Shown here one piece after another: positions 62,960 to 64,000 of a stretch of DNA of 64,000 nt. The notes beneath the pieces were generated by a model that worked only from the letters and a program-made list of their open reading frames with translations, had not been told where the DNA came from and did not search any database. This DNA is from CAZPZZ01 sp964591245 (lineage in GTDB: Bacteria > Acidobacteriota > Vicinamibacteria > Vicinamibacterales > UBA8438): the NCBI GenBank assembly GCA_964591245.1, contig CAZPZZ010000003.1, positions 18,118 to 82,117 of the forward strand, given 5' to 3'. Positions within the stretch are counted from its first letter, which is position 1; each line of letters starts with the position of its first letter. Made by a program: the position numbers and the translations under genes.

Positions 62960-64000
62960 GCGCTGGAAACCGTGTGAGTAGGGGCAGGCCCTCCACCAGG
63001 GAATCGGATTCCCTGCTTCTCCAAGTACTGACGGATTTCAGTCGCGTACGCGAAAAGCGCCGGGACACCACCCGAGTGCAGCATCACGACAGGCTCCTCC
63101 GGAGACCATCGCCGGCTCCGCTGGTGCGCACACACCGCAGCAAAGACTTTCCCCGAATAGACGGGATCGAGCAGGATGCCCTCAGCCCGAGCCATCAAAC
63201 CGATCGCCTCAAGACCGTCGTCCGTCGCGTCGCCGTAACCCCGTCCGATGAATTGGTCGTAGATCTCGACCGGCCCGCGTGGCAGCTCAACCTCCCACTC
63301 AAGCAGGTCACCGAGGGCCGTCCACCACGTCTCCAGGTTCTCTCGACATCGGTCAGCCTCGACATTCACGCTAATGCCGACCACCGGACAATCGAAATCG
63401 CGCGCCCGAAGCGCCGCAAGGACGCCGGCCATAATGCCCCCTGTACCGAAGGGTAAATACACGGCTGCAGGACTGAATCCAGCAGCGGTCATCTGGTCGG
63501 CAAGTTCAAGTCCGGCCCGAACGTACCCCAGACAACTGAGCGGGGTCGAACCGCTCACAGGAATGTAATAGGGCCTCTCACCCGACGCTCGGAGCTCCTC
63601 GCACACCGCCTTCGCGTGCTCTTCGAGTTCCCAGTGATCCTCGGTCTCAACCGAACGCACGTCAGCCCCCATCAGGTAGACCGTCAGCAAATTTCCTTGG
63701 CACCTGTGTCGGCTCGCATCGCTGAGCACCACAGCGACACCGAGCCCAACGCGGCGGGCCGCGGCCGCCGTCAATCGAGCATGGTTGCTCTGAGCACTTC
63801 CACAGGTAACCAGCACTGTCGCACCGTCAGCCCGTGCCTTCGCCACTTCGTACTCGAGCTTCCGTGGCTTGTCACCGCCGAGAGCAAGATCCGTCAGGTC
63901 ATCGCGCTTGAGATACAGACGTACCCCCAATTCGGCGCTCACGTGTTCCAGAGCCTGCAATGGGGTCGGCTGCCGAGTGAACGTCTCTCGTGGATAGCGG
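62956..64000 (-). CDS. D-cysteine desulfhydrase / ACC deaminase-family PLP enzyme, 5' end outside window
   Basis: The frame stays open to the window edge and reads Y-P-R-E-T-F-T-R-Q-P-T-P-L-Q at that end, the usual N-terminus of this family, so only a few residues are missing. PLP-binding Lys lies in G-G-D-K-P-R-K-L-E-Y near residue 43 of the visible product. Other motifs are G-S-A-Q-S-N-H-A-R, the phosphate loop F-G-T-G-G-I-M-A-G and L-L-D-P-V-Y-S-G-K. Members cleave D-cysteine to pyruvate, sulfide and ammonia, or open the ring of 1-aminocyclopropane-1-carboxylate. Sequence features fit the desulfhydrase side slightly better, but activity cannot be settled here. Confidence 0.88.
   Translation of the reverse strand, partial: RYPRETFTRQPTPLQALEHVSAELGVRLYLKRDDLTDLALGGDKPRKLEYEVAKARADGATVLVTCGSAQSNHARLTAAAARRVGLGVAVVLSDASRHRCQGNLLTVYLMGADVRSVETEDHWELEEHAKAVCEELRASGERPYYIPVSGSTPLSCLGYVRAGLELADQMTAAGFSPAAVYLPFGTGGIMAGVLAALRARDFDCPVVGISVNVEADRCRENLETWWTALGDLLEWEVELPRGPVEIYDQFIGRGYGDATDDGLEAIGLMARAEGILLDPVYSGKVFAAVCAHQRSRRWSPEEPVVMLHSGGVPALFAYATEIRQYLEKQGIRFPGGGPAPTHTVSSA

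Noticed and set aside
1..64000. CRISPR arrays, insertion sequences, integrases or phage genes
   Set aside because: No regularly spaced repeats, transposase, integrase or phage structural genes were seen on either strand.

Overview
The window is a 64 kb piece of a GC-rich Gram-negative chromosome, almost certainly a metagenome-assembled scaffold. Four 100-base N runs are present. Three of them are flanked by exact 55-base copies of the same sequence, i.e. unmerged contig ends. The gene content points to an Acidobacteriota-like bacterium: a DUF1501/DUF1553 pair, very large DUF5916 outer-membrane barrels, a GldA/GldFG/DUF4340 transporter, GspA/GspB, and many exported enzymes. The phylum is an inference from gene families, not from a marker gene.

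Layout. 1-1.9 kb: end of a flavoprotein gene, an unknown protein and an exported di-heme cytochrome c. 2.2-6.8 kb (minus): DUF1501 and PSCyt1/DUF1549/LamG/DUF1553 proteins, divergent from a DUF5916-type barrel (7.3-10.3 kb). 10.5 kb: tRNA-Ser(GCU). 10.7-20.8 kb (minus): two closely related barrels, an unknown exported protein, a sorbosone-dehydrogenase-like propeller and an exported M24 peptidase. 20.8-26.4 kb: leucine biosynthesis (leuC, leuD, leuA, leuB) with a LysR regulator gene inserted on the opposite strand. 26.6-32.4 kb: a Gld-type ABC system with a fused permease-GldG protein. 32.7-39 kb: fluoride channel, DUF885-like protein, exported cupin, two tandem serine hydrolases and an exported FAH-family protein. 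39.2-44.8 kb (minus): a fourth barrel with an MBL hydrolase and a PQQ-type dehydrogenase. 45.1-50.4 kb: SGNH hydrolase, HlyD adaptor plus MacB-like ATPase without a permease, a phosphodiesterase-like lipoprotein and a tiny membrane protein. 50.5-54.2 kb: SIS-domain remnant, 5'-3' exonuclease-like protein, a small unknown protein and GspB/GspA. 54.3-60.7 kb: formate dehydrogenase (fdhA with an in-frame UGA selenocysteine codon, the beta and gamma subunits, fdhE) with fdhD divergent. 60.8-64 kb: a membrane-anchored unknown, an acyl-CoA synthetase and a D-cysteine desulfhydrase-like gene running off the end.

The most distinctive theme is a set of four paralogues. Each fuses an N-terminal TolB-like (COG5616-type) domain to a CBM9-like domain and a DUF5916 barrel. 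Two of them head runs that also encode a quinoprotein-type propeller dehydrogenase and an exported hydrolase. This looks like a repeated surface uptake or processing module, but the substrate cannot be read from sequence. The respiratory side of the window is a selenocysteine formate dehydrogenase of the three-subunit periplasmic type. Collapsing the 55-base duplications restores reading frame in three otherwise broken genes: a barrel, the exonuclease and fdhD.
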